Of a stretch of 64,000 nt of DNA, positions 51,224 to 61,739 are shown one piece after another. Source of the DNA: Mesostigma viride (Eukaryota > Streptophyta > Mesostigmatophyceae > Mesostigmatales > Mesostigmataceae); assembly GCA_009746045.1 (NCBI GenBank), contig RPFO01000104.1, positions 1,558,155 through 1,622,154 on the forward strand. The letters are read 5' to 3'. Under the pieces are notes generated by a model. It made no database searches, had not been told where the DNA came from, and worked only from the letters and a program-made list of their open reading frames with translations. Both the position numbers and the translations under genes were made by a program. The number at the start of each line of letters is the position of its first letter. Positions within the stretch are counted from its first letter, which is position 1.

Positions 51224-53227
51224 GATTCGGGGTTCTTTGAACGGAGTTTCTTCTATACGTGAATGCGGGAACAAGAGGCCGCTGGATGAGCGGCTTATAT
51301 GTCGTAGTGTTTTCTCGTAGCTGTTTGGCTAGAGCTTTTGTGATTAGTAGATGCAGTATAGTGCATGGTTGAAAAATGAATTAAATAAAATGTGCGTTCC
51401 GCGCTTGGGTTGATTATACCCGGGCGGAACGGGGCGTGAGGTGCAGTGCCCCTGAAAAGAACAACCTACGCATTATTTAACCCGTGTTTTTTTACAACGC
51501 GATACATCGCGTTGTAGGGTTAGAACGCGATGTATCGCGTTGTAATCTGACACGTGGCAAACCTATTAAACATGCGATTTTTGGTCTGAAACTTTCAAGA
51601 CAGGTCAGAAACATCTCATAGAATTCAAGAAAAAATCCTGGTATTTTTGGTATTTTTTTTGTGACAGCTGCAAACAAATATGTACCACTGAAATCAGGCA
51701 TTTTCGCGGGACGAAGGTGAAGACGACGGCGATGGCGGCAGGTAGATCTCGCCAGTTTTCGCGCGAATTTCAGTGGCTGTTGGGTAGCACGACCATGATG
51801 ATGCGTTCAAAGGTTGATAATTAGGTTTCTACGAGTTTGTTGAGGTACTGGGGCAAAGAAAACGTAGTTTTTTCCAGTTTCTCACCCAACTTTCATGCGG
51901 AAACCCTGGAAACCGGCATACATATTATTACGTCAAGACTCGGGTCTGCTGCGGCACCATGCTTGGTATTTCCATGGTGTTTCGACTTCTTAACACATGT
52001 TTATTCATTCCGAACGCCCGGACTCTCGGCTAAACCGAGATTTGTGCAGACTTTTATTGGGTAGCTCCGGGCATGATGGTGCCTGCAAATAGCGTAAGGC
52101 GTGACCGTGGCTATTGCTACGGTATGCTGTATTTTCCTGGAAATGGCCTCTGCCACCGGCTCAATAGTGCTTGCAGGCGTAAGTATATCGTGTTTCTACC
52201 TAGTTTCTGCCAGTTTTCCACTTATTTCTACCGACCTCTGCCCAGCCTCTCTAAGACCGCCATCCTACTCGACGTTGCTTGCATGTCAGCCATAGCAGGT
52301 TGCAGTTGTGCAGTATTTAGGTGCTGTATACGTCGTCAAGCCGTGCATATATCGTGAGGATTGGATGTTGATGGTTTATACTGCGTTGATTGTGCAAGAA
52401 GATCAGCTGGGTGCCCATAATCATGGTGTATAATCATGTGTTGTTAGCATCTTGCCACCATTTGCTAGCATGCATTCCAGCGTCATCTTTGCCTGCATGT
52501 AAGCTCATGGATCACTCAACCTATCCAAGCCTTGCATTACACGTGCCTCTTTCTTTCAGTATTGCACGCGTTATGGAATGAAAACCCAGCACCTCCATTC
52601 CCACGAGGCATGTGCTCAACACGTTGTGAGAGTGGATGATGCTTTGGCTATGGCTGCCTGATTCAGTCATATTAGGTCATCCAGTCATGATGTTTGATGC
52701 ATGTTTGATGCTGTATAACTTATACAACGCCTATGTTCAACGTTTTGACCCTCCAAGCTCACTATGGCCCCGTTTATGGGGCTCGGGTCGTTGCGTAATG
52801 TTGTCAAGGGCTCTCATGTTTCCCACTGCGTTGTACTGCGTTGTAATTGTGATGCTAATGAAAAATAGCTCCAGTGGCCCAATGGGCCTGAGTTTTGTTT
52901 CACAGAGCCTGCATATGTTGCCCATAGCTCGTGCAAGAAGCCAGATTTTTTTCATGAACCATTTGTGAATAAGCGCATGACTTGTGACCTAGGGTCAAGA
53001 AATCGCGGTCATGGTCAGACCCCCCTGTATTCAAACCAGTGTATCTCTCTAATGAATAAGCAGTTTGTAGGTCTGAGTAGCTCAAAAAATCCTTTGATTT
53101 ATGGGCTTTCAGGAAAGTATATACATGACCATGAAAAAAAATTTTCCTTAGGTGCTATACGCGTTCTAAAAAAAGCTTACAACGCGATATATCGCGTTCT
53201 AATTAAAAAAACACGGGTTAATACTAG
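51224..53227. repeat. Direct repeat copy 1 (266 bp), split by TTAA element C
   Basis: 51224-51480 plus 53218-53227 are collinear with 56301-56563 at an offset of 5077, with only two mismatches noticed. The copies flank a region with a LINE. The repeat lacks TG...CA ends, so I do not call it an LTR. Confidence 0.8.
51481..53217. mobile_element. TTAA element C (1737 bp, piggyBac-like ends, non-coding)
   Basis: TTAA at 51477-51480 and 53218-53221 flanks the insert, and the intact site TTTAATACTAG survives at 56553-56563 in the other repeat copy. Inverted ends CCCGTGTTTTTTTA and TAAAAAAACACGGG are 13-14 bp. Subterminal palindromes ACAACGCGATACATCGCGTT and AACGCGATGTATCGCGTT (left) and ACGCGATATATCGCGT (right) follow. 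No transposase is encoded. The GCGAATTTCAGTGGCTG segment near 51760 resembles GCAATTTCAATGGCTG in element B. Confidence 0.9.
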
Positions 53228-54289
53228 CCGTGCAGATTCGGGATATTCTACCCCCGGTCTGTACGGTTAGCGTCTTACTAGCATCACTGAACATAAGGGT
53301 TTAATGACGTCAGTTAGCTAGGGATAAGGGAGGTTTTGCGACTAAAAGCCGCTCTGGCTGGTTTTGTCGGCCTCTTTCTTTGCTCGTTGTCGTTGCGGCG
53401 GCAGCCGCAGCTATGGGTGCTGCGGAGCAAAATCCCAAAAGCACTGGTCGCACCGGCCACTTGGCCAGTGGTGAGACTTCCAGTTGTTAACCGGCCAGGC
53501 GTAGTTCCTCGCCCGGTTAACTAAAAGAAAAGAAAATGATTACCTCCGGTCCGCACCTTTTCCCCAGCTTGGGGTCTTTGGTGGGCCGGGTGCCGTGACA
53601 GGTGCTCAACTGTCGCTTGGTCGGCCCAGTGCGCGAGCTGGTGCTCCGTACCTGGGGATGCTTGCACCCCGGGTTGGAGCCGGATGGCTGGCACTGGCGA
53701 CCCGTGTCTCGGTCCGCGGCCTGAGGCTTTTTCTTCGGAAATTGCTGCTGGCCAGCAAACTTTGCAATTGCCTTCCGCCGAGGGGGGGGTGGTTGGGGCT
53801 GGGGACGGCGATGGGAAAAGCGCTTAAGCTAGAAATTTTTTCCCCACGCATAGAAACCTCGGGGGGGAATGCGGTCTTGGCTGAACGGACTCTCGTTCAG
53901 CCAGGTGCCTGGGGCTGTGGCCTCGGGCATCCGGGCTGGCGGGGCCTGGGCTAGGTCCACGTTTTTTCTCGAAGCACCCCGGGTCTATGGGGAGACGGCC
54001 ATATGTAGCGGTACCGACTCGGGGCCCCGAGAGGGGTCATGATAGGCTCGCCGTGCGCAATCGCAGTGCAAATGCGCTGGGCCTTTTTGGGCCTGGCCTT
54101 GCATCCACAGCCGCCGGGCACACGCCTCCCGATGTGGGGGGGCTCCCGTTTTGCGGCAGGGCGGTCACTTGTGACAACGAGCAAGGTGGAGTGCGGCTTC
54201 AAGGGAAAGCCAGGGCGGGGGTGATTGGGCAACGTACTTCATGAAGGGCCTTGAACGGCGTGCCTCCGGGCATGTCAATAGTGTCACAT
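53228..54289. other. GC-rich region of unknown nature
   Basis: It contains moderately long open stretches on both strands (53595-53954 plus, 53951-54232 minus) with Gly/Ala/Arg-rich translations and no recognisable motif. A hairpin GTTAACCGG/CCGGTTAAC occurs at 53487-53521. It could be the 5' part of a transposon cut off by the LINE tail at 54290. Confidence 0.35.
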
Positions 54290-54485
54290 GTATTAATTAA
54301 TTAATTAATTATCAACATCACTCCGTTGGGAGTCAATGTAGCACATATCCCTGAGAAGGGGCATATGGCTTTAAATACATCCTAGGCTACTTCATGCAAG
54401 GGTGGGAATGTAAGCAACACTTGCTCTAGGTGCCGCAAGGGCACCGGCACCACCATGCTGTCTCAGGTTCAACCCAGCTAAGGGG
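54290..54485 (-). repeat. LINE 3' tail ending in (AATT)n
   Basis: It matches 18475-18665 and the reverse complement of 40890-41050. In minus orientation it runs from GGTGCCCTTGCGGCACCTAG to CTCCCAACGGAGTGATGTTG and an AATT microsatellite at 54290-54309. Confidence 0.75.
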
Positions 54486-54734
54486 ATCCTGGCACGGGGG
54501 AGGAAGATCATCATGGCTATGCAAGGGCTAGGGCATGGCTTCTCGACAGAGAGCATCTCTCTGCATGGCATAGCATGGCTAAGTTCTTAATGCAACATCC
54601 ATGGGGGTCCCATTATAGACAAAGCATGGCTAAATGTTGAAGGCATCATCCATGGGGGCCATTATGGGCGCACATGCGCGTGGGCCACATGCTAGGCTAA
54701 GCCTTACTAATCTACACTACTGGTATATATATTC

Positions 54735-56081
54735 CTAGTCTGAGGTGGCAGGAGGGGGCTGCCAGGGCTTGTGGTCAACGTGGATGACCGCCCCCCTCCA
54801 GTATACCGGCTTCCCCCTTGCGCTCTGCCGGAGCTGAAGGTAGGCCGGCCATAGCTCGCGTCGCCGTTGTTGCTGGGCCAGGGTCAAGTCGTCGTCCAGC
54901 GTGAAGCGAGTCTCCGAGAGCTTCTTGCGGCATTTAAGGAACGCCAGCTTGTCCGCCATGTACTTAAAGGTGAGGAGCACGGGGGCCGGGCCAGCCTTCC
55001 CCCGCGCGCGGGGGAGGCGGACAGCCGACATGTCCAGCTCACCAGTGAGTAACATGGGGGCAAGAATGGCGCGCTTAAATGCCTCAAGAAGGCTCGTGGA
55101 GGTCTCACCTGCCTGCTGGTCGAAGTGCTTGACGATGACATTGTGGCTGCGCCGGGCGATGTCGGCTTCCTCGCGAAGGTCGAGGGCTTGTTGCTTGAGT
55201 TGTGCCGAGATGGTGGAGGTGGTGGAGGTGGTGTGCTGCTTAAGCAAGTCCGCCCAGGTGGAGGGAGCATCGCCGGCCGAGCCAGCAGGCGCCGGCTGGG
55301 CGGCGATGTCCTTCACCGCCTGGGCGGTGAGGCCGGCGGTGTCGTGCAAGCTCTCAAGGGCGTTGGCGGTGGCTTGAAGGCGTTGGTCGAGGTCGAGGAG
55401 CTGGGCTTTGATGTCGGCAGTGGAGGCGGAAATGGCCGTGGAGGTGGAGGCGGCGGCGGTGGAAATGTGAGGAAGTTCAGCAGTCAGCGTGCCGCCGATT
55501 GCTGCTATGTCGGCAGCAAGGGGGGTCACGTGCTGCTGAAAGGCTTCCGTGAGGATGGAGCGGAGGGTGGGGACGGAAAGGGGTGGAGCCCAGATCTCGC
55601 CGTCAGAGCGCTGGAGAAGGGAGTTGAGGATGGCGTGCTGGAGATGGGGGCGGACGCAGCCGGACAGCCCGTAGATGTTGGCCCAGCGGCTGCCGTCCGG
55701 GGCGAGGAGGCGATTGATGGAGTGGAAATGGAGGCACAGGTCGTAAAGCGAAGCGTAATCCCCGAAGAAGATGCAGCGCAGAGCATCGGTCGGAGAAATG
55801 GTGGCCCAGTCGTAATCTGCGACCTTGAAAGGCCGGGGCCGAAAGCTCGGTTCTGGGCGTGAAGACCCTCCTGTGTCGTCGGCTGGGCGGGTGCGCTTGG
55901 GGTCAGGCGATGCAGATGGCGAGGCGTTAAGCCCGGGGGGTTGCTGGACGACCACCAGTGCACGACTAGTGTCATCGCCGCCTGCCGGACCTGAAGGCGA
56001 AGCTGCAGCCTGAGCTGCAGAATTTTCATTGCCGAGCGCAGCCGCCAGGCTGCGTTGCGTCGAGGCGCGTTTGTGCGCCAT
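54735..56081 (-). CDS. L1-like LINE ORF1 protein, 448 aa
   Basis: A complete ORF. Residues about 1-90 are disordered (Ala/Pro/Ser). The middle contains a long Ala/Thr-rich helical region with heptad character (about 190-300), probably a coiled coil. The C-terminal part reads RSHNVIVKHFDQQAGE, then APVLLTFKYMADKLAFLKCR, LTLAQQQRRRELWPAY and GKPVYWRGAVIHVDHK. The RRM-like core followed by a basic C-terminal domain ending in R-x-x-x-I-x-V is the layout of L1-type ORF1p, a nucleic-acid chaperone that coats LINE RNA. No ORF2 follows: about 250 bp later comes the LINE 3' tail, so this is an internally deleted element whose ORF1 has stayed open. Confidence 0.75.
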   Translation of the reverse strand: MAHKRASTQRSLAAALGNENSAAQAAASPSGPAGGDDTSRALVVVQQPPGLNASPSASPDPKRTRPADDTGGSSRPEPSFRPRPFKVADYDWATISPTDALRCIFFGDYASLYDLCLHFHSINRLLAPDGSRWANIYGLSGCVRPHLQHAILNSLLQRSDGEIWAPPLSVPTLRSILTEAFQQHVTPLAADIAAIGGTLTAELPHISTAAASTSTAISASTADIKAQLLDLDQRLQATANALESLHDTAGLTAQAVKDIAAQPAPAGSAGDAPSTWADLLKQHTTSTTSTISAQLKQQALDLREEADIARRSHNVIVKHFDQQAGETSTSLLEAFKRAILAPMLLTGELDMSAVRLPRARGKAGPAPVLLTFKYMADKLAFLKCRKKLSETRFTLDDDLTLAQQQRRRELWPAYLQLRQSARGKPVYWRGAVIHVDHKPWQPPPATSD

Positions 56082-56300
56082 ATATTGCGTTTTAGATTCG
56101 GAAAGTTATATCAGCATGTGCGTCTTAGAAAGACGAAGCGATAGTGATATTCACGGCTAAATTCGGTGCTCAAACGTGAAAGTTATGAGCTCCGACAGCC
56201 ATGGCTACCTCGTGGCCGGAATTGATATGGCGCTCACATGTATGCTTCCACTTATTGTTTTAATGAAGATGCTGGTTTTTGTGGGAGCTACGTGGGACAT

Positions 56301-56563
56301 GAATCGGGGTTCTTTGAACAGAGTTTCTTCTATACGTGAATGCGGGAACAAGAGGCCGCTGGATGAGCGGCTTATATGTCGTAGTGTTTTCTCGTAGCTG
56401 TTTGGCTAGAGCTTTTGTGATTAGTAGATGCAGTATAGTGCATGGTTGAAAAATGAATTAAATAAAATGTGCGTTCCGCGCTTGGGTTGATTATACCCGG
56501 GCGGAACGGGGCGTGAGGTGCAGTGCCCCTGAAAAGAACAACCTACGCATTATTTAATACTAG
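56301..56563. repeat. Direct repeat copy 2 (intact)
   Basis: It matches 51224-51480 and, after TTAA, continues with TACTAG as copy 1 does after element C. It contains the unoccupied TTAA (56554-56557) that proves where C inserted. Confidence 0.85.
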
Positions 56564-57218
56564 GGCGTCCCCAACATCTACTGCTCCAATTTTGGTACTT
56601 TTGAAATTCCATGCCTGGAGCGCAAAGTTTGCAATATATGTGCCGTTTGTAGCTCTAGCTCTATAATAACCTGACCAACCCCGCATTCCTCAAAGTACTT
56701 AGCACTTGTTGCCTATTCTCATTATGCGAATCACATGATTAGGATGTGCTTCATGATTGCTATTGCTCGAGATTCAATTAAGAATGATTGACATCAATAA
56801 ATGATGAACCAAATAAACCAAATTAGGCCACTTGACAAGTTCATGATCCATTTAAATTGTACAATTAAGCGATTAATTAATTCATAAATCATACATTACA
56901 TGGGATACCCCCGTCGACGAGCTAGTGGTACGTACAATGAAACATTTGAGTTTGTAACATGTCTCCATGGATATATACATGTATGCTGGACCTCGCGCAT
57001 CTCAGCCCTCTAAGAAATGTTATTTGAACTCAGGTCTAGATCTAAATATATACATGATCTGGATAATATTATACACTTCCTTAAAAGAGCATGAATCGAG
57101 CTTTACAATTCAGGACAAGGAACTCGTTTGCAAATCACGGCTGAAAGGCAAGTGCTCACAACGAAGCACGTGCTCTCAAGGCTGTCCACCTCGTCCAACC
57201 AAGCCCGGGCGAGCTGGC
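56564..57218. other. AT-rich spacer downstream of the transposase
   Basis: No ORF or clear terminal inverted repeat was found between the direct repeat and the transposase stop. Confidence 0.5.
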
Positions 57219-60200
57219 CTACTCAACAGGTCTCTTCTTGGCCAAGTTCGTGAGCCGTTTCTCGACGTCTGTCGGAATGGTCAAGATGGCCTGGCGATTG
57301 TTAGCTGGGTTGACAACAATGGTGTGTTCGAACCCCGCGTCCATGCACAGGTAGCAATTGACCAAGTTTGGCTGTTCAGCTTGCGCATCGGCGTCCATTT
57401 TGAACATCGTCGCCATACCCGGAAATCTGTCCCAGTAGCGCACCCCCACCACCCATTGTCCCTTACGGAACAACTCCCTATCGACCTTGCCGTTTCTGTC
57501 GGCCACTCGCCTCACGAAAGTAGCGGCCACCTGATAAGGCTCCTGCAAGACTTCCGCTAGCCAATATGGATGATCTGGATCGTGGGACTCATCACCAGAG
57601 TAGGACTCGACGGCAAAAATGTCTCGCAGCTTCAGTCTCCTTCCCATCATCGTCCTCTCTGCCTGTAGTCTGTTCAGTCGCGTCCCTGCGTGCCCCCCTT
57701 GTCCGTTTGGGTTCCTTTGCACTGGCTCCCCCAGTTTGTGGAGCTTCATCCGAGCACCTCCCACATTCCAGCCGTCCATGTCGGTCCACTCCTTTCGACA
57801 ATCCCACCACCTTTCCTCGGCGCACGCACCGCCACAATAGCAGGAATACTGGCGCAGCATTAAGCGCGTCACATTCGACTTGTCCATGCGCCACCAGTGC
57901 GCCTTCTTCACTCCTTTGATTTCGCCGCGCCCTGGGCTGTAAGGAAGCACCTGCGCGTCGAAGACAAGATTTGCACAAGGGAAAGTTGAAGTTACGAGAC
58001 CATCGAGCTAGTTGTGTTTTATTAAGCACTCCTGATCGCCAGGACTCCAAGAACGCCCTAGAAACGACGGCCGGCGTAACTATTCCCTGAACGAGGACTG
58101 TACACTTAATTACCTCGGGGAACTCGAAGAAGTTACGCCTGGTCGTTGTGGTCCCGCCCACCGCCCCCGACGCCAGATTCTCCACCAACTGGGCGGCCGT
58201 CTGTTTGTCCTGGTTCTCTTCCCTGATGTGCCACCTCCTCAACATGCACTTCACAGTCCCACCAGCTCCATCCACCTCCCCCTTTCCGTGCTGCTCCCCA
58301 AAGTAATTCCACTCAAATGACTCCAGGTGCGGATCCTCCGTCAGCAGCCGGGCCACTTCCGCGATCACATTCCTTGACTTGAACTGCATGGAGCAATTGT
58401 CCGACCACCCAATGAAGCGCTTCACCTCTACCCCTTCTGACCGTAGTGTCGCCAGGATTTTGAGGATAGCAAAACGGAGGGCCCGCCCGTCCCTTTTCAT
58501 TCCGCCCTGTCCGATGAAGTGAAACTCCCTTCTCACGACCTTTCCCGACGCTGGATCCAAGTAGCGCACGATCCAGGGCATAAGGACGAATGTGACTGGA
58601 TGCCAATACTGTGCTTGGAGATTGTGATAGGTGTAAGACTGGTAGTTCTCGGCGTAATCTGTGTGGCATACAAGGTCCCCCACCCGCATCCTTGAGAGAC
58701 ATTCCTTGGAGGCGTCCGCTTGCCACCACGCGTTGAAGCAATGCTGGATGAAGTCCGGCCACTTGTCCACAATTGCCTCCTTTAGCTCCGTTGGTGTGGA
58801 CTTGACGTCGACTTGCGTCAATCGCTGCCCACCAGCCTTTGCGATCTCGTCACAGTCGTCCTGCATATGCGCAGTGTGCACATACAGAAAAGACATCAAC
58901 TTCGACCCACCAATGACCTGTAGAAAGAAAAAAGACAGGACCTCAGGAAAAATTGAAAAAGAAACGCCTTGGGGCGCAACCACTCCACTAAAAATTACCT
59001 CTGGCCCAAGAACTTCAGGAAACATTGCAAAAGAAACGCCTTGGGGCGCAACCACTCCACTAAAAATTACCTCTGGCCCAAGAACCGCACCCGGCGGCAC
59101 ATCCTGCATCTCGTATCTGGTCCATGAAATCAGGTGGTTGGAAGCCTCCTCCCGTTCGCATAACATGAAGTTCCGAATTCCACACTTGGGAGCCAGGCAA
59201 GTGCCCAACACACAAGCCTTACGCCGGATCGAGCAAACCCCCAACTCCTCGCCCAGGTCATGATCGGGCACCCCTTCCTCGTCGTCCAGCACCCTCCCAT
59301 GCATGGGCAGATCCTCAAGTTCGCCCTGAAAAGGCTGAACCTGCGGCCGCGACGACCCCACAGACGACCTCGAACCTCCCCCCTCCCTCATCCCCTCCAC
59401 CTCACAAGTAAACTTGTTCACCCACTCTGTCGTGTGAGTGGCTTTGAAAATGGAACATGTGGGCACGGACGACCCCACGTCGAGCTGGCTACCATGATCG
59501 CACGCGTGGCATTCAGGTCCGCACTCGCATCTGGCATGAAAAGTTGCACGAAATTTGGCCAACCCCCCAACCATGGACTGCATGGTAGTGTGGTGCTGGC
59601 ATGCGCACAAGTTCCGCATTTTCCACCGCCCCTTGACGCATGCGGGCATATGCTTGCAAAAAGTAGTGTATCCCACATGAACTGTGCTCTTCTGATTCGT
59701 GCGTAGCATTGACATCCCTGCCTCCGTCTCCAAAATCACCTGATTTCCCCCCCTCACACCCTCCTCTCCCTCCCCCCCCCCCCTCCCTACTGTCCATCCG
59801 CCGCGGTGGCTTCAACTCCGGATGGCGGGAAATGAACACTTCGTAAATCTTCGACTTGGAGACAGTATAGTAGCGCGCACCCTCCGAAAACGCTAGTGTA
59901 TGTTTGTAATCCTTTCTGGTCCATTCACAATGAACATCCTTCATGTTCGGAGACGCCCGCGTCAAGTTATCATCCCTCCAGCACGCTTGTATCAGGGCAA
60001 TGACTTCCGTCGGAAGCTCGTCTTTCCTCCTCCTCCTCTCTGGCGCACTCATCAAAAGGTCGTCCTCCCCTTCTTCCATTCCATCCCTGTGACCCCGAAC
60101 AGTTGCGACAAAGCGCCTGTCAATCCCGAACGCGCGCTCCACAATCCTGTCCGGGACGCCCTCCATTGCCTTCGTAACAAGTCCACACAAGGCCCACCTA

Positions 60201-60703
60201 AGCCCACGATCCTTCTCAGATGTTCCCAAGTCGCCAAAAGCCTTCTTGATGTTATCCCGAAGAGATTCCGCCCAATTTTCAGGAAGCCCGCCGTCACAGT
60301 TCTTCCTCTTCTTAATGCCGTTGCTCTCCGCCACCATGGCATTTAGTCTTGAAGCTGCGCAAGACAGAACCTCCGCGCTCATCTCTGGCGTCCTGTGGTT
60401 GTTTGCTTTCACGCGTTCCGCCATGATAGGAAAGATGTCATTGGCAATTTTGTACCCCTTGTTCTCGATGTACTTGTCGCTCCAGAGACCGCGAAGTGCA
60501 GGCTCCCGGTCGTCATTGGACAAGGGACGCGAACCGTCGGAAACGGCCCCCCGCCCCGATCGCGCCATCAGACTTTGGTCAGACGGCAGCTGATTTTTTT
60601 CGCCTCTTAATCCCGCGGCACCGAAAGCCCTGAGGATGAGTAATGATAAATAATCACCATTAAAGACACGACGAAAACGATGGGCATCAAACAAGAACGA
60701 CAA
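57219..60703 (-). CDS. Transposase-like gene with DYAENY / SDNCxxQFKSR / HGKGEVDGxGGTVK motifs
   Basis: Exons (minus): about 60703-59790, about 59739-59071, 58917-58114, 57950-57219. The last two introns (59070-58918 and 58113-57951) are GT-AG and phase 0. The N-terminal part has a helix-turn-helix-like region and SPNMKDVHCEW; then come a Cys/His cluster (CKHMPACV, LCACQHH), DYAENYQSYTYHN, FIGWSDNCSMQFKSR and FGEQHGKGEVDGAGGTVKCM. These three acidic blocks, in this order, mark a widespread but poorly characterised family of transposase-like proteins in animals and algae; Asp/Asp/Asp-Glu in them could be the catalytic triad. The first junction is unclear: a run of about 13 G near 59775 could hide a small intron or an indel. 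Otherwise it looks intact. The start may be the later Met at about 60573. Confidence 0.65.
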
Positions 60704-61290
60704 GCGTCATTAATAACGCCGGCCGGCGCAACTGGATACATGTAAACCATACAAAAGTGATTTTATGAAACACATACAGTTTGTCATTAATAACGACGGC
60801 CGGCGTAACTCGGGCGCAATTAAAAACCATTAAGAAGCAACTCAGGATATGCAGGCAGAAATCCTTCAGGTGTAAAAAAGATGTACAAACACACTTTTGG
60901 TAATGGGGCCTGATTGCGCAACTGCAAGATACCATTGGAAACGCCGGCCGGCGCAACTGGATGCATGTACATAAACCATACAAAAGTGATTTGCACAAAA
61001 CCCCTACAATTTGTCATGAGTAACGACGGCCGGCGTAACTCGGTTGCATTTGAAAACCACAAAGAAGCAACTCAGGTAGTGAAGGCGGAAATCCCAGAGG
61101 TGATAAAATGTTTACCAACACAAAATGTTGATAAGCGTGCAAGCTTTTGCAAGTGCGCGCAAGATACCATTGGAAACGCCGGCCGGCGCAACTGGAACAC
61201 CAAAACAAAAAACTTGATTTGCACGAAACCCATTCAGTTCGTCATGGATAACGACGGCCGGCGCAACTTCATGGCACTCACCACTTTCAC
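60700..61290. repeat. Tandem repeat of about 230 bp with alternating GGCCGGCG motifs
   Basis: ACGCCGGCCGGCGCAACTGG recurs at 60716, 60941 and 61176; ACGACGGCCGGCGTAACT (or its GCGCAACT variant) at 60794, 61023 and 61251. The array begins right upstream of the transposase ORF. The second motif also occurs at 58064 inside the last transposase intron. Confidence 0.85.
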
Positions 61291-61589
61291 CAAATGCCAT
61301 GTCGCCATTATATTGAGGAAAGCGAAGTATGCCCACTTGAAGCTGTGGTCTGCAGAACATTGACACAAAATATGCATGGTATTTCAAGCAATGAATGCTA
61401 TGTGTCAGGCATCAATGTCTTTATTGTATCCAAATGTGGTTAGGACGGAGGTTTACATTGGTTGCTATTTTAAGACAATGGCGTATAACCAAACATTGCA
61501 CACACTCAAGAGTGTACTTATGCTGAACTGGAAAGGAACATTAAACCCCAATAAGGTAGATATTTTTCTTTTACATTTTAATTTTTTAT

Positions 61590-61735
61590 ATACTACTTTA
61601 TATAATATTATATTATATTATATTATATTATGCTATATTATGTTATATGAAATAACATTAAAATTAACATAAAATTAAAATTATATATTAATTATAGTAT
61701 ATTATATAATTTATATTATATATTATATTCACGAT
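61590..61735. repeat. (TATTA)n-type AT-rich tract
   Basis: Pentamer ATTAT repeats and related AT-only sequence. Confidence 0.9.
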
Positions 61736-61739
61736 GCTC

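Noticed and set aside
51224-56563. Direct repeats as LTRs of a second retrotransposon
   Set aside because: No TG...CA ends, no primer-binding site or polypurine tract, and the interior contains a LINE on one strand.
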